From assembly GCF_003595195.1 (NCBI RefSeq), contig NZ_CP032418.1, positions 570,501 to 634,500 on the forward strand: a stretch of 64,000 bases of DNA, read 5' to 3'. The translations under genes and the position numbers were made by a program. Positions 16,237 through 25,705 of this stretch are shown piece by piece (within the stretch, counting starts at the first letter, position 1; every line of letters begins with the position of its first letter). Under the pieces are notes generated by a model, which was given only the letters and a program-made list of their open reading frames with translations, had not been told where the DNA came from and did not search any database. The stretch is from Paenisporosarcina cavernae (lineage in GTDB: Bacteria > Bacillota > Bacilli > Bacillales_A > Planococcaceae).

Positions 16237-18135
16237 ATGATGAAAAATATACTAATGAGTGCGATTCTGTTGCTGACAGTACTTGTCCCGTTTTCTGTAC
16301 AAGCAGAAACAACTTCAGACTATTTGATTTACTCTCCCAAAAATGTCCAACAAATACAACAACACATTGGCAAAGATGCACGTGCATTTGATTTGTTGCC
16401 TATGATTGAAACATCTTTATCTATCTCTCAAGTTCAATATATACAAAGTAAATATCCTGATGCAACCATTACAAAAGAGAAGATGTACTATACGGCAGCA
16501 GATAAAGTTCCATTTCAATTTTCCATCATTGGCGCAGAACCGAAAGTCACCACTCCTTACACAGGAAAAGGAGTGAAAGTAGCGGTCATTGATACAGGAA
16601 TCGATGCACAACATGCAGATTTATCGATTGCTGGGGGAACATGTACTTTAAAAGAATTTTGTCCGTCACCAATCTCATATGACGACAATAATGGACATGG
16701 CACACATGTTGCCGGCATTATCGCGGCAAAAAAGAATGAGTATGGAATTGTTGGTGTTGCGCCAAACGTTGAATTATATGCGGTAAAGTCGATGAATCGC
16801 TCTGGTGGCGGAGAGACAGCTGCGATTGTACGTGGAGTTGAATGGGCAATAAAAAATAATATGGATATTATTAATATGAGTCTTACAATTACAAACGCTG
16901 ATTTACCTTTAGAGTTAATGATAAAAGAAGCCTCCAAAAAAGGTATTTTAGTTGTAGGAGCAGCTGGTAACGTAGGAGATGGAATGACTGATACCGTCCA
17001 ATACCCTGCGAGATATCCTGAAGTGATTGCAGTTTCCGCTACTGATGGTTTTGACAAAACGGTGCAAGAATCTTCCACTGGACCCAAAGTCGAGGTAGCA
17101 GCTCCGGGGGTGGATATAACAAGTACGTGGCCAACAGAACTAGACACTTTAGATGGAACGAAAGATGGCTACTACACAGAATCCGGTACTTCTATGGCTG
17201 CACCACATATTACAGGTGTCTTAGCATTGTATAAAGAGAGATTCCCTTCCTTTTCAGCAGACCGTCTGCGTAACTTGTTAAGTGTGACAAGTACCGATCT
17301 AGGGGAGCAAGGACGAGATGACCTATTTGGATATGGTCGAGTGATGTATAAAAAAGAGATTACCGAAATACCATATACCGTCGCAACAGATCAAAACGGA
17401 AAAATTGCCGTTAAAATAATGAATTCGACAGGAATTTCAGAAGCAGAAGCGAACATGAACGGAATCACCTATAAATCGACATCTGATAATGAGTGGGAGC
17501 TATATGCGTTAAATGGCACAACCTCTGTGGATGTGGCATTCAAAGATACGGATGGTCAGATCATTAATGACAAAGTATCGGTGAAAATAAATGCCGCATC
17601 ATTTAGCGACCTATCGAATAATCGTTGGTATTCTCCTCATGTTGCGTACCTTGCTTACAATAATTTCATTCAAGGGATGAAAGATGGCTCGTTCCAACCT
17701 GGTAGAAATATTTTACGGTCAGAAGCAATTGCTTTACTTGGTCGTGTGGTAGGGCTAAATGGAGAGCAACGTTCGACAACTTTTTCTGACGTAAGCAGTG
17801 GCAGTTTTGCTTCTGGTTACATCCAATCAGCATACGAACAAAACTTACTTTCTGGTTTCCCAGACGGTACGTTCCGACCTAACCAACCCGTTACACGTGC
17901 AGAAATGGCGATTCTATTGCAAAATGCCTATGACTTCAAGGTAAATGAAGCAAACGAAAATCCTTTCGAAGACGTCAATTCTGGCATGGTAAGCTTTGAA
18001 GCCATCCAAGCGATTACCCAGCAAAACATAACAAGAGGTGTCACACCAACAACGTTTGAGCCGTCTGATTTTATGACCCGTGCAACCTATAGTGTATTCA
18101 TCGCACGAGCAGAACGAGGCGATTTGTTTAAATAA
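16237..18135 (+). CDS. SLH-anchored subtilisin-like serine protease (S8)
   Basis: Secreted protease of 632 residues. Signal peptide about 1-22. A short propeptide-like region comes before the S8 catalytic domain (about 95-375), with triad Asp119 (VAVIDTGID), His154 (NGHGTHVAG) and Ser319 (SGTSMAAPH). A beta-rich spacer follows. Three C-terminal SLH domains sit at about 455-630 (SFSDLSNNRWYSPHVAYL; TFSDVSSGSFASGYIQ; PFEDVNSG). ATG 16237 follows GGAAGG at 16225-16230; the upstream GTG 16219 lacks a site. The SLH order is C-terminal here and N-terminal in most neighbours. It could process S-layer or autolysins; the substrate is unknown. Confidence 0.92.
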   Translation: MMKNILMSAILLLTVLVPFSVQAETTSDYLIYSPKNVQQIQQHIGKDARAFDLLPMIETSLSISQVQYIQSKYPDATITKEKMYYTAADKVPFQFSIIGAEPKVTTPYTGKGVKVAVIDTGIDAQHADLSIAGGTCTLKEFCPSPISYDDNNGHGTHVAGIIAAKKNEYGIVGVAPNVELYAVKSMNRSGGGETAAIVRGVEWAIKNNMDIINMSLTITNADLPLELMIKEASKKGILVVGAAGNVGDGMTDTVQYPARYPEVIAVSATDGFDKTVQESSTGPKVEVAAPGVDITSTWPTELDTLDGTKDGYYTESGTSMAAPHITGVLALYKERFPSFSADRLRNLLSVTSTDLGEQGRDDLFGYGRVMYKKEITEIPYTVATDQNGKIAVKIMNSTGISEAEANMNGITYKSTSDNEWELYALNGTTSVDVAFKDTDGQIINDKVSVKINAASFSDLSNNRWYSPHVAYLAYNNFIQGMKDGSFQPGRNILRSEAIALLGRVVGLNGEQRSTTFSDVSSGSFASGYIQSAYEQNLLSGFPDGTFRPNQPVTRAEMAILLQNAYDFKVNEANENPFEDVNSGMVSFEAIQAITQQNITRGVTPTTFEPSDFMTRATYSVFIARAERGDLFK

Positions 18136-18168
18136 ATCAATTAATGTAGGTCTAAATAATATAACTTG

Positions 18169-18208
18169 AAAAAAGATTGGAAATGTATTTTCATTTCCAA
18201 TCTTTTTT
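18169..18208 (+). terminator. Terminator after the SLH-subtilase gene
   Basis: Perfect long stem aaaagattggaaatg / catttccaatctttt with a T-rich end. Confidence 0.9.
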
Positions 18209-18558
18209 GATGTTCTTTGACTTTATGTTGAATGAAAAAAGTAAAAGGCTACTCGTATAAAAAAATCGCGAGATTGACTCTTTGTTGAAGAGATTTAAAG
18301 TGACAGAGCGTTAAGAGAAGTTAGTTTCTCCTTTCACAATTCTTCGTGTCAATATCCAAAAATGTTTACTAAAAATATACAAAAGTATCTCTTCCCCTGT
18401 CTTCTTAAAACCCCATTTAGATGAAAAAAAGAGAATTACCAGAAAAATTGTTACAATTCGCAAAAGTCAATTGCAAAAAAAGATTGTAATATTTGAAATA
18501 GTAACCCTTCAAGCCTAGTAATATCAATTGTTCACACTAGTTTTGAGAAATAAACCTG

Positions 18559-18575
18559 TGTTACACAACTGTAAT
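18559..18575 (+). promoter_or_regulatory. WalR (YycF) box, full match
   Basis: TGTTAC-ACAAC-TGTAAT satisfies TGTWAH-N5-TGTWAH at every fixed position. It lies about 98 bp before the start of an NlpC/P60 hydrolase gene, the enzyme class (LytE, CwlO, YocH-related) that WalRK controls in B. subtilis. Activation is inferred from the distance. Confidence 0.65.
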
Positions 18576-18672
18576 ATTAACGTAACGTAAAATACATGAT
18601 ATATCTGTTAAAATTCTAATCAGGTTGTTAAAACTATGATAACAATGTAATCAAACACATCAGAGGTGGAAA

Positions 18673-19701
18673 ATGAAAAAACGCATCATGCAAGTACTTG
18701 TGGCAGTGTTAGTACTGTCCATTGTCTTACCGTTTATGTCGACGAAAGCCAGTGCAGCAACAGGGAACGAGATCGTATCATACTCGAAGACTTTACTAGG
18801 AGTTCCTTATCGATACGGAGGAACTACAGCTTCAGGGTTTGATTGTTCAGGATTCACGTCATATGTATACAAAAAAATAGGCGTTTCATTAAATCGTACA
18901 GCGGCTGATCAGTATCGCCAAGGTACATCAGTTAGCAAGTCAAACTTGCAACCTGGAGACTTAGTTTTCTTCAATAATTTTGCTCCTGTATCTCATGTAG
19001 GAATTTATATCGGATCAGGAAAATTCATTTCTGCGGAATCAGAAGGGATTGCCATCAGCAGCATTAACGACTCATACTATTGGGGGAAATATTATATTGG
19101 TGCAAAGCGTATTATTAAAGCTACGGTAGCAACACCGCCGCCTGCGCCTCCTGTAACAGATGGTAACTTCGCGGATGTGACATCCTCTCACCCAGCATAT
19201 GAAGCAATTAAAACATTAAATGTTGATGGGGTTATTAATGGATTTGATAACCAAGAATTCCGTCCCGAAGCATCAGTCACTCGTGGACAAGCAGCCGCAA
19301 TGGTAAATCGCGTGCTAAAACTAACACCAAAAAGCACTTCTAAGTATTCAGATGTAGGAACAACACATACATTTGCGAAAGATATTCAAGCAATGACAGA
19401 AGCAGGTATTCTTCAAGGTTACACAACAGGTAAATTCGGTGTAAGTGATACATTAACGAAAGCGCAATTAGCTGTCATTATGGATCGCGCATTTAAAATC
19501 ACTTCCACTGCTAACAATCAAGCACACGTAGCGTCCACATATCAAGATGTTGCAGCATCTTTTTGGGCGTATGACTCAATTATTGCATTGAAAGTGATTG
19601 ACCAAACAACATTATTCCAAACTTCTAATTTTGGAACTACTAAATCAGCAGATCGCGCTGAATTTTCTGCGGCATTATATAGTGCTATCGAAACAAATTA
19701 A
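18673..19701 (+). CDS. NlpC/P60 peptidoglycan endopeptidase with three SLH domains
   Basis: Secreted cysteine peptidase of 342 residues cutting stem peptides (D,L-endopeptidase class). Signal peptide about 1-29 (ends KASAA). NlpC/P60 domain about 33-155, with catalytic Cys58 in FDCSGFTSYV and His108 in SHVGIYIG. It also has YRYGG, which opens the family fold. A proline linker (TPPPAPPVT) leads to three SLH domains about 165-340 (NFADVTSSHPAYEAI...). The start is ATG 18673 with AGAGGTGG. Preceded by a WalR box and followed by a terminator, so probably an independent WalRK-controlled unit. Confidence 0.92.
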   Translation: MKKRIMQVLVAVLVLSIVLPFMSTKASAATGNEIVSYSKTLLGVPYRYGGTTASGFDCSGFTSYVYKKIGVSLNRTAADQYRQGTSVSKSNLQPGDLVFFNNFAPVSHVGIYIGSGKFISAESEGIAISSINDSYYWGKYYIGAKRIIKATVATPPPAPPVTDGNFADVTSSHPAYEAIKTLNVDGVINGFDNQEFRPEASVTRGQAAAMVNRVLKLTPKSTSKYSDVGTTHTFAKDIQAMTEAGILQGYTTGKFGVSDTLTKAQLAVIMDRAFKITSTANNQAHVASTYQDVAASFWAYDSIIALKVIDQTTLFQTSNFGTTKSADRAEFSAALYSAIETN

Positions 19702-19715
19702 ATACAATTTCAAAC

Positions 19716-19754
19716 GGGTTATTCTTCCTTGCAGGGAGGAATGACCCTTCTTTT
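19716..19754 (+). terminator. Terminator after the NlpC/P60 gene
   Basis: Stem gggttattcttcc / ggaggaatgaccc (two G-U pairs) followed by TTCTTTT. Confidence 0.75.
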
Positions 19755-20021
19755 GTAATAATACCCAGTTTCTCTTTTTTGAAACATAAATACATAGTAA
19801 AATAATGAAAGTACGTAAAAAACAAAAATAGTAGATTTTCTTTGCTTGATCTATTAGACGTATCACACCGAATAACGTTTCAAAAAAGATTCATTATGTA
19901 GAATGATCTCTACCGGGAATCGCTCATTTTACTCTCGCTATACCAATGCCAATGTCTCCATGAACTAGTTTTTAACATCTATCTCTCACAACTTACTACA
20001 ATTTTAGGAGGAATGAACGAC
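19755..20021. other. Intergenic leader before the glucosaminidase gene
   Basis: No coding frame, repeat or clear promoter recognised; the AGGAGG at 20006-20011 belongs to the next gene. Confidence 0.5.
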
Positions 20022-22100
20022 GTGAATCGACTGAAACAATTTATCGCAACAATGCTCGTGGCTACCTTCTTAGTCATACAACTAGCAATACCGCAAAAAG
20101 CTTCCGCGGATGAATTAACTGGGAAAGCACTCGAAAAAGAAATGCGTGCAATGATTGAAGCTGGCGTATTAACCGGCTATACAGATGGTACTTACAAACC
20201 AGCCGAAAAAGTAACTAGAGCACAGTTTGCAGCATTTATCTCTCGTGCATTAGAATTACCTGAGGGATCTGCAAGCTTTACAGATGTATCTTCCAATATG
20301 ACACTTGCACCATTCATCTATAAAGTAACTTCTGCAGGTATTATGGGCGGGTATAGTGATAACACGTTTAAACCGGATCAAAATATTACCCGTGAGCAAA
20401 TGATGCTTGCAATGCAAAATGTTCTTACATATTCTGAAATGGCGTTAACTGAAAAACGAATAGACTTTACGGATATGGATGCGTTTGGTGGCTCGGTCAG
20501 TATTAAAGCAGCCTTTATTGCTGCAAACTACGACATCACAAGTGGCTTCCCGAATGCGGATGGTACAGTTAGTTTCCAACCTAAAGCGGATACGACGCGA
20601 GAACAAGCTGCTGCTTTCATATACCGTTTCTTAGAAGCGAAGAAAAACTACGTTCCGCCAGTAGTGGAAGAACCAGGAGAACCGGAACCCCCTCTGCCTC
20701 CACCAGTGGTTAAAAAGTACAAAGTAGCAACCGTGCAAAATAATCAATTAGTAAATGGAAGTACGGAATATGAAACGTATGACAAAGCATTAGCAGCATA
20801 TAATGCGAATACATCGTATGATGCAATAACATTTGGGGTAGATATTATTAAAACTCGTAGTGGAGCAATTGCTTATGGGAATGCAACAACTACAACTGGT
20901 ATCCCTTCCACTACTACCGTGTATTTTGACCAAGACTTTGCGAAACAAGCAACTTATATAGAGTATGGTAGAGAAATGCGCTATTATGACTCAAATGATA
21001 AATTTATCAAAGTGCAAGTTGGCGCAACGATTGGATATGTGAAACATTCTCAGACAGAGTTGAAACCTGCAGAAATGATTCAGCCGCTAGAACGCGATCG
21101 TTATTCGAAAACGATTTTTGGATCACTTGCCCATACGACATACAACCATGCACGAGAAAAAATTGCAGGTACGTATATAAACGGACCAGCACCAGATTTC
21201 ATGCAGTCCGGAGCCACTTATTATAGCTATGACGGTATTCATTTTATGAATGACCGAGGAACAAATGTCGGTGCACATGTACCTTATTTTCAATACTTAT
21301 CAATCCGTGCGTTAAGTTCGTATTCAGCGGAAGAAATAGATGCATATATCGTTCGGAAAGTGCAGGAGAAATTCCCTGACACGTGGCAGGCATCGAAATT
21401 AATCGGAATAGGCGCAACACTTAAGAAAATGGAAACAGAGCAACGAGTGAACGCCCTCATGATTCTGTCACTTGGAATAAATGAAAGTAACTGGGGAATG
21501 AGTAAATACGCACAAAAATGTAATAACCTTTTTGGGTTGTATGTGAATGACACATTTGTTGGGGAATGTCCGGCAAAAGGAAATTTCCCTACAATAGAGG
21601 ACGGGGTTCGAGAGCTTGTTATTTCATTCTTCAATACAAGATACTCCGATCCGACAAATTCACAAGTGCCTGCGCGTAATATGGGTGCAGCTTTTGGGAA
21701 TAAAACAACAGGTTTCAATGTGAACTATGCATCCGACCCAACATGGGGTGCGAAAGCTGCTGGTCACCTTTATACATTTGATCAAGAACTAGGTGGAAAA
21801 GACTTTAGACAATACAAGAAAATTGCTTTCACGAATCTAAACAATCAGTCTATTAATGTTCGCACAGCACCTACGACTGCTTCCAATATCCTTTTCACTT
21901 ATCGTGCTCGAAATGTTGGAGCGTATAAAGACAATCCTCCAGTGAGTTATGCAGAGGGCTATCCTTTAACAATCGTCGAAGAAAAAGCAGTGGATGGTTA
22001 CACTTGGTACAAAGTTTATTCCGATTGGTATGTAAATGAAACTTCTGCACAATACGGATGGATCCGCGGTGACCTATTGAGTATAGTAGAATATCCATAA
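20022..22100 (+). CDS. SLH-anchored beta-N-acetylglucosaminidase (GH73-type) with SH3 domain
   Basis: Autolysin of 692 residues cleaving glycan strands. Signal peptide about 1-30. Three SLH domains about 32-205 and a Pro/Glu linker (EEPGEPEPPLPPP) near 212-225. A module of unknown fold covers about 228-330. The glucosaminidase domain runs about 385-605 with catalytic Glu488 in GINESNWGMS and NNLFGLY. A C-terminal SH3-like domain (INVRTAPTTASNILF) ends the protein. GTG 20022 is preferred over ATG 20013 because AGGAGG ends at 20011, ten bases upstream. Own terminator. Confidence 0.9.
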   Translation: MNRLKQFIATMLVATFLVIQLAIPQKASADELTGKALEKEMRAMIEAGVLTGYTDGTYKPAEKVTRAQFAAFISRALELPEGSASFTDVSSNMTLAPFIYKVTSAGIMGGYSDNTFKPDQNITREQMMLAMQNVLTYSEMALTEKRIDFTDMDAFGGSVSIKAAFIAANYDITSGFPNADGTVSFQPKADTTREQAAAFIYRFLEAKKNYVPPVVEEPGEPEPPLPPPVVKKYKVATVQNNQLVNGSTEYETYDKALAAYNANTSYDAITFGVDIIKTRSGAIAYGNATTTTGIPSTTTVYFDQDFAKQATYIEYGREMRYYDSNDKFIKVQVGATIGYVKHSQTELKPAEMIQPLERDRYSKTIFGSLAHTTYNHAREKIAGTYINGPAPDFMQSGATYYSYDGIHFMNDRGTNVGAHVPYFQYLSIRALSSYSAEEIDAYIVRKVQEKFPDTWQASKLIGIGATLKKMETEQRVNALMILSLGINESNWGMSKYAQKCNNLFGLYVNDTFVGECPAKGNFPTIEDGVRELVISFFNTRYSDPTNSQVPARNMGAAFGNKTTGFNVNYASDPTWGAKAAGHLYTFDQELGGKDFRQYKKIAFTNLNNQSINVRTAPTTASNILFTYRARNVGAYKDNPPVSYAEGYPLTIVEEKAVDGYTWYKVYSDWYVNETSAQYGWIRGDLLSIVEYP

Positions 22101-22108
22101 TATAGTAG

Positions 22109-22174
22109 AACCCCATTTAATCTTGGAATGTTAGTTTAAAGCAGTTTACATTCCTAGATATTATGGGGTTTTTT
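22109..22174 (+). terminator. Terminator after the glucosaminidase gene
   Basis: Nested hairpin: outer aaccccat/atggggtt, inner ggaatg/cattcc, followed by TTTTTT. Confidence 0.75.
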
Positions 22175-23077
22175 AGGTTGTAAATCTAACTAAAAAATAT
22201 CTCAAATAAAATTACAATATATTACATATTGTTTTGGAGGTGATTTTTAAGACTTAAATAATTGAATAAAAAGTTGATTAAGTAATTACCAATCTTGCTC
22301 TTCAAGAGCGCGGAGTAGAAGAAGTTCTTTTATTCATCTCTGATGGCCTAAAAGGAATTCAAGACCGGATCTCTGAAGTATATCCAACTTCAAAGTATCA
22401 GACGTGTATGGTCCATCTTGCACGTAATATCCAGCACAAAGTGCGTGTGGCAGATCGCAAAGAAATCTGTGAAGATGTCAAAAAAGTCTATCGTGCAGAG
22501 AATAAAGAGATGGCGAAGGAATCCCTTACCTCATTCATAGCCAAATGGAAAAAACATATCCCAATGTGACTAAATCTTTAGAGGACAAGGAATGTAAGTT
22601 TACTTTTTATGAATTCCCAAAGTTTATTTGGAGAAGCATCTATTCCACGAACTTAATTGAATCCTTTAGTAAGAAAATAAAGAAGTATAGTAAACGCAAG
22701 GAACAACTTCCTAATGAAGAATCACTCGAAAGATTCCTAGTTTCTCAATTTGAGGGATATAACCAATTATTCGCTACCCGTTGTCACTTAGGTTTTGATC
22801 AAGCTCGAGCAGAGTTAGCAGAGATGTTTAAAAACAATTAAAACGTGACTACTACATAGAAAAGAATTTCTATTTACACAAAATTATTGACGAACCCGCA
22901 AGTTGAATAGGATTTTTATCCTTAATACGATAGAAATTTAAAGAACAAATTTTCTTCTAATAGAAATATTACATTTATCTAAATTTCCTGTAAATTTATC
23001 GATTCCTTCTAGTTTAATCAGAAATAGAGAAGTATAATGGAAATGTTTCTAAATTTTTCTAATAAGGGGAGAAACCA
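22175..23077. other. Stretch between SLH genes holding the IS256 relic and a leader
   Basis: Outside the relic, 22842-23077 is AT-rich leader with AAGGGGAG before ATG 23078. Nothing else is supported. Confidence 0.5.
22291..22841 (+). pseudogene. IS256-family transposase relic
   Basis: C-terminal part of a mutator-type (IS256) transposase. The first segment reads LALQERGVEEVLLFISDGLKG, with the second catalytic Asp in ISDG, then CMVHLARNIQHKV. A one-base shift near 22550 moves the frame into YPNVTKSL..., with STNLIESFSKKIKK (catalytic Glu) and the end RAELAEMFKNN. The N-terminal third, including the first Asp, is missing, and no inverted ends were found. It is dead and sits between two SLH genes. 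Confidence 0.85.
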
Positions 23078-25441
23078 ATGACATTGTGGAAAAAGGTAAC
23101 AGCTTCTGCACTTGCAGTAGGATTGATTACATCAAGTGCTGGAATGAATGCAGGAGCTGCAGGAAAAGCTCCAAGTGTAACACGAGGGGAATTTGTTAAA
23201 TCCTTGATTTCTGGTTTGGATGTTTCATTAGGAAATGGTTCGACTGTTACGTTTAAAGATGTGGACAAGAGTTTAGCGCCATATGTGGAGAAAGCGGTTG
23301 AACTTGGGCTTGTAAACGGTTTAAGTGCTTCGGAGTTCGGAACGAACAATACGTTACGTCGCGAACAAGCATTTGCGATTGCTGCTCGTGGAATTGACAC
23401 ACAGAAATCGTATCCGGTTTCTAATTTAAAGCAATTTAAAGATGTGAATCACATGAGCCACTCGTTATTGCCAGATATGGCGAAAGGTGTGGGAATTGGC
23501 TTGCTACTGGGGTATGCAGATCATACGGTCAAACCTCAACGTGTCGTTTCACCTGGAGAAATGCGTTCAATCGTACAACGTTTCTTGAAAGAATATAGTC
23601 CAAGTCAAGCAAATACAAGTGTTGCACTTCGCATTATGGGAACGTCTGATATTCATACGAATATTATGGCGTATGACTATTACAAAGACATGCCATCAAA
23701 TAGCTTAGGCTTAGCAAAAACGGCAACTCTTATTAAAAATGCACGAAAAGAAAATCCGAACAATCTTCTTGTAGATAATGGAGATTTAATCCAAGGAACT
23801 CCGCTAGGTTCGTATAAAGCAATCGTTCCAACTGGAAAATTAAAGGATGGAGAAGAACATCCTTCAGTTAAAGTATTAGAGCTTCTGGGATATGATGCTG
23901 CAACAGCTGGAAATCATGAGTTTAACTATGGATTAGATTATTTAGATGAAGTGTTAGATGATGTGGATTATGAGTATGTGAATGCCAATGTTAAGAAAGC
24001 TTCAACAGGCGAGAATTACTTCAAACCATATACAGTAATGACGAAGAAAATGAAAGACTCAAAAGGCAATGAAGTATCTGTCAAAGTTGGTATTACAGGT
24101 ATCGTTCCTCCAGATATTTTGAAATGGGATAAATCTCATTTAGAAGGTAAGGTGACGGTTCAAGATTCAGTGGATGCAGTGGAGGCAGTCATTCCGAAAA
24201 TGAAAGCTGAAGGTGCGGACGTTATTTTAGTTCTTTCTCACTCTGGTATGGGCGATGCAGTACATACAGACGGGGAAGAAGATGTGACATATTTATTAAC
24301 CAAAGTAGAGGGTGTGGATGCGATTGTCACTGGACATGCGCATGCAGTATTCCCTGGAGCTTATAAGGATCTACCGGGTGTTGATACAGAAAACGGAACG
24401 ATTAATGGTGTTCCTGTTGTTATGCCTGGTAAATTCGGAAGTCATTTAGGGGTCATTGACTTAACGCTTGCGAAAAAAGGTAGCAAGTGGAATGTTACGA
24501 ACTCACACGCAGAAGTTCGTGCGATTGTGAAAGAAGATGCATCAGATGTCGATGCTTCTGTAGTAGAAGCGGTAAAAGCTGCACATGAAGGAACACTTGC
24601 GTATGTTCGTGAAGCAGTTGGAACAATCACATCTGATATTCATAGCTACTTCGCATTAGTACAAGACGATCCGTCGATTCAAATTGTCACAGATGCTCAA
24701 AAACAATATGTTGAAGGTAAGATTGCTGGAACAGAATATGCAGATCTTCCAGTATTGTCTGCAGGTGCGCCATTTAAAGCGGGAACACGTGGAGATGCGG
24801 AGTATTTCACGTTTGTACCAAAAGGTGAAATAGCGATTAAAAACGTTGCAGACCTTTATCTATATGACAACACACTTGCTGCATTAGTTGTAACTGGAGC
24901 AGATGTGAAAGAATGGTTAGAGATGTCTGCAGGACAATTTAATCAAATTGACCCAACGGCAACTGGTGAGCAGTCACTTATTAATACCGATTTCCGTACG
25001 TATAATTTTGACGTCATTGACGGTGTCACATATAAAATTGATGTTACGCAACCAGCGAAATACGACGTCGATGGGAATGTCGTCAATGAAGACGCTAGCC
25101 GTATTACGGATTTAATGTATGACGGGAAACCAATTGACTTAACACAAAAATTCGTTGTTGCGACAAACAACTATCGTGCGAACGGGAAGTTCCCAGGAGT
25201 ACGTAACAAATCAGCGGTTATTATGTATCCAGATGAAAACCGCCAAGCGGTTGTCGATTATATTGCAGGTAGAACAATTGATCCATCAGCAGATGGAAAC
25301 TGGTCATTTGCAACATTACCAGCTTCTGCATCAGTTGTCTTTGAATCATCTCCTTCAGCAAAAGCATTTGTTCCTGTAACAGGTAACATTGCTTATGTTG
25401 GAGAAGGTACAGATGGTTTTGCGAAATATTCATTGAAATAA
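23078..25441 (+). CDS. SLH-anchored 2',3'-cyclic-nucleotide 2'-phosphodiesterase/3'-nucleotidase (CpdB/YfkN-type)
   Basis: Secreted metallophosphoesterase of 787 residues that degrades cyclic and 3'-nucleotides. Signal peptide about 1-28. SLH region about 30-170: the first domain is weak (SVTRGEFVKSL), the next two clearer (TFKDVDKSLAPYVEKA; QFKDVNHMSHSLLPDM). Metallophosphatase about 185-480 with MGTSDIHTN, VDNGDLIQGTPL, TAGNHEFNYG and VTGHAHAVFPG. C-terminal nucleotidase domain about 520-745. GDLIQGTPLG is typical of CpdB rather than UshA. The start is ATG 23078 with AAGGGGAG. Own terminator. With the 12187 enzyme it gives two surface nucleotidases. Confidence 0.9.
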   Translation: MTLWKKVTASALAVGLITSSAGMNAGAAGKAPSVTRGEFVKSLISGLDVSLGNGSTVTFKDVDKSLAPYVEKAVELGLVNGLSASEFGTNNTLRREQAFAIAARGIDTQKSYPVSNLKQFKDVNHMSHSLLPDMAKGVGIGLLLGYADHTVKPQRVVSPGEMRSIVQRFLKEYSPSQANTSVALRIMGTSDIHTNIMAYDYYKDMPSNSLGLAKTATLIKNARKENPNNLLVDNGDLIQGTPLGSYKAIVPTGKLKDGEEHPSVKVLELLGYDAATAGNHEFNYGLDYLDEVLDDVDYEYVNANVKKASTGENYFKPYTVMTKKMKDSKGNEVSVKVGITGIVPPDILKWDKSHLEGKVTVQDSVDAVEAVIPKMKAEGADVILVLSHSGMGDAVHTDGEEDVTYLLTKVEGVDAIVTGHAHAVFPGAYKDLPGVDTENGTINGVPVVMPGKFGSHLGVIDLTLAKKGSKWNVTNSHAEVRAIVKEDASDVDASVVEAVKAAHEGTLAYVREAVGTITSDIHSYFALVQDDPSIQIVTDAQKQYVEGKIAGTEYADLPVLSAGAPFKAGTRGDAEYFTFVPKGEIAIKNVADLYLYDNTLAALVVTGADVKEWLEMSAGQFNQIDPTATGEQSLINTDFRTYNFDVIDGVTYKIDVTQPAKYDVDGNVVNEDASRITDLMYDGKPIDLTQKFVVATNNYRANGKFPGVRNKSAVIMYPDENRQAVVDYIAGRTIDPSADGNWSFATLPASASVVFESSPSAKAFVPVTGNIAYVGEGTDGFAKYSLK

Positions 25442-25451
25442 GAATGCATAG

Positions 25452-25492
25452 AAAAGCATCTCATCGGTAGTTAGCCAATGAGATGCTTTTTT
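25452..25492 (+). terminator. Terminator after the CpdB-like gene
   Basis: Perfect 13-bp stem aaaagcatctcat/atgagatgctttt followed by TT. Confidence 0.9.
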
Positions 25493-25647
25493 GAAGGTTT
25501 GGTCCGGGTGTGAGAAACACTAAAGAGATCTAGAAATGAGAGAATGTCAACATGCATGGTGAGATTGCACTTGGTTTAGGAAAGATAGAGAGAATGTTGA
25601 TTTTAAGGAACATTGAATTTGGGAAGTCATAATAGAATCAGGGAAAT

Positions 25648-25693
25648 AAAAACGCTGCAATTATTCCGAGTAGAATAAAATTGCAGCGTTTTA
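25648..25693 (-). terminator. Terminator of the SLH transglycosylase gene (minus strand)
   Basis: Perfect stem aaaacgctgcaatt/aattgcagcgtttt just downstream of the minus-strand stop. T runs on both strands mean it could also stop plus-strand transcription. Confidence 0.85.
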
Positions 25694-25705
25694 AAGTGCC
25701 ATATT

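Larger units (their letters stand above)
18136..18672. other. Long AT-rich leader before the NlpC/P60 gene
   Basis: After the terminator no coding frame is supported. The last 115 bp hold the WalR box (18559-18575) and T/A-rich promoter-like sequence. The unusually long upstream region suggests complex control. Confidence 0.55.

Noticed and set aside
16557-17147. 196-codon open frame on minus inside the SLH-subtilase gene
   Set aside because: Mirror of the well-supported S8 catalytic domain; no ribosome site and no protein-like motifs of its own.
21290-21718. 142-codon minus-strand frame in the glucosaminidase gene
   Set aside because: Antisense to the catalytic domain and without start signals.
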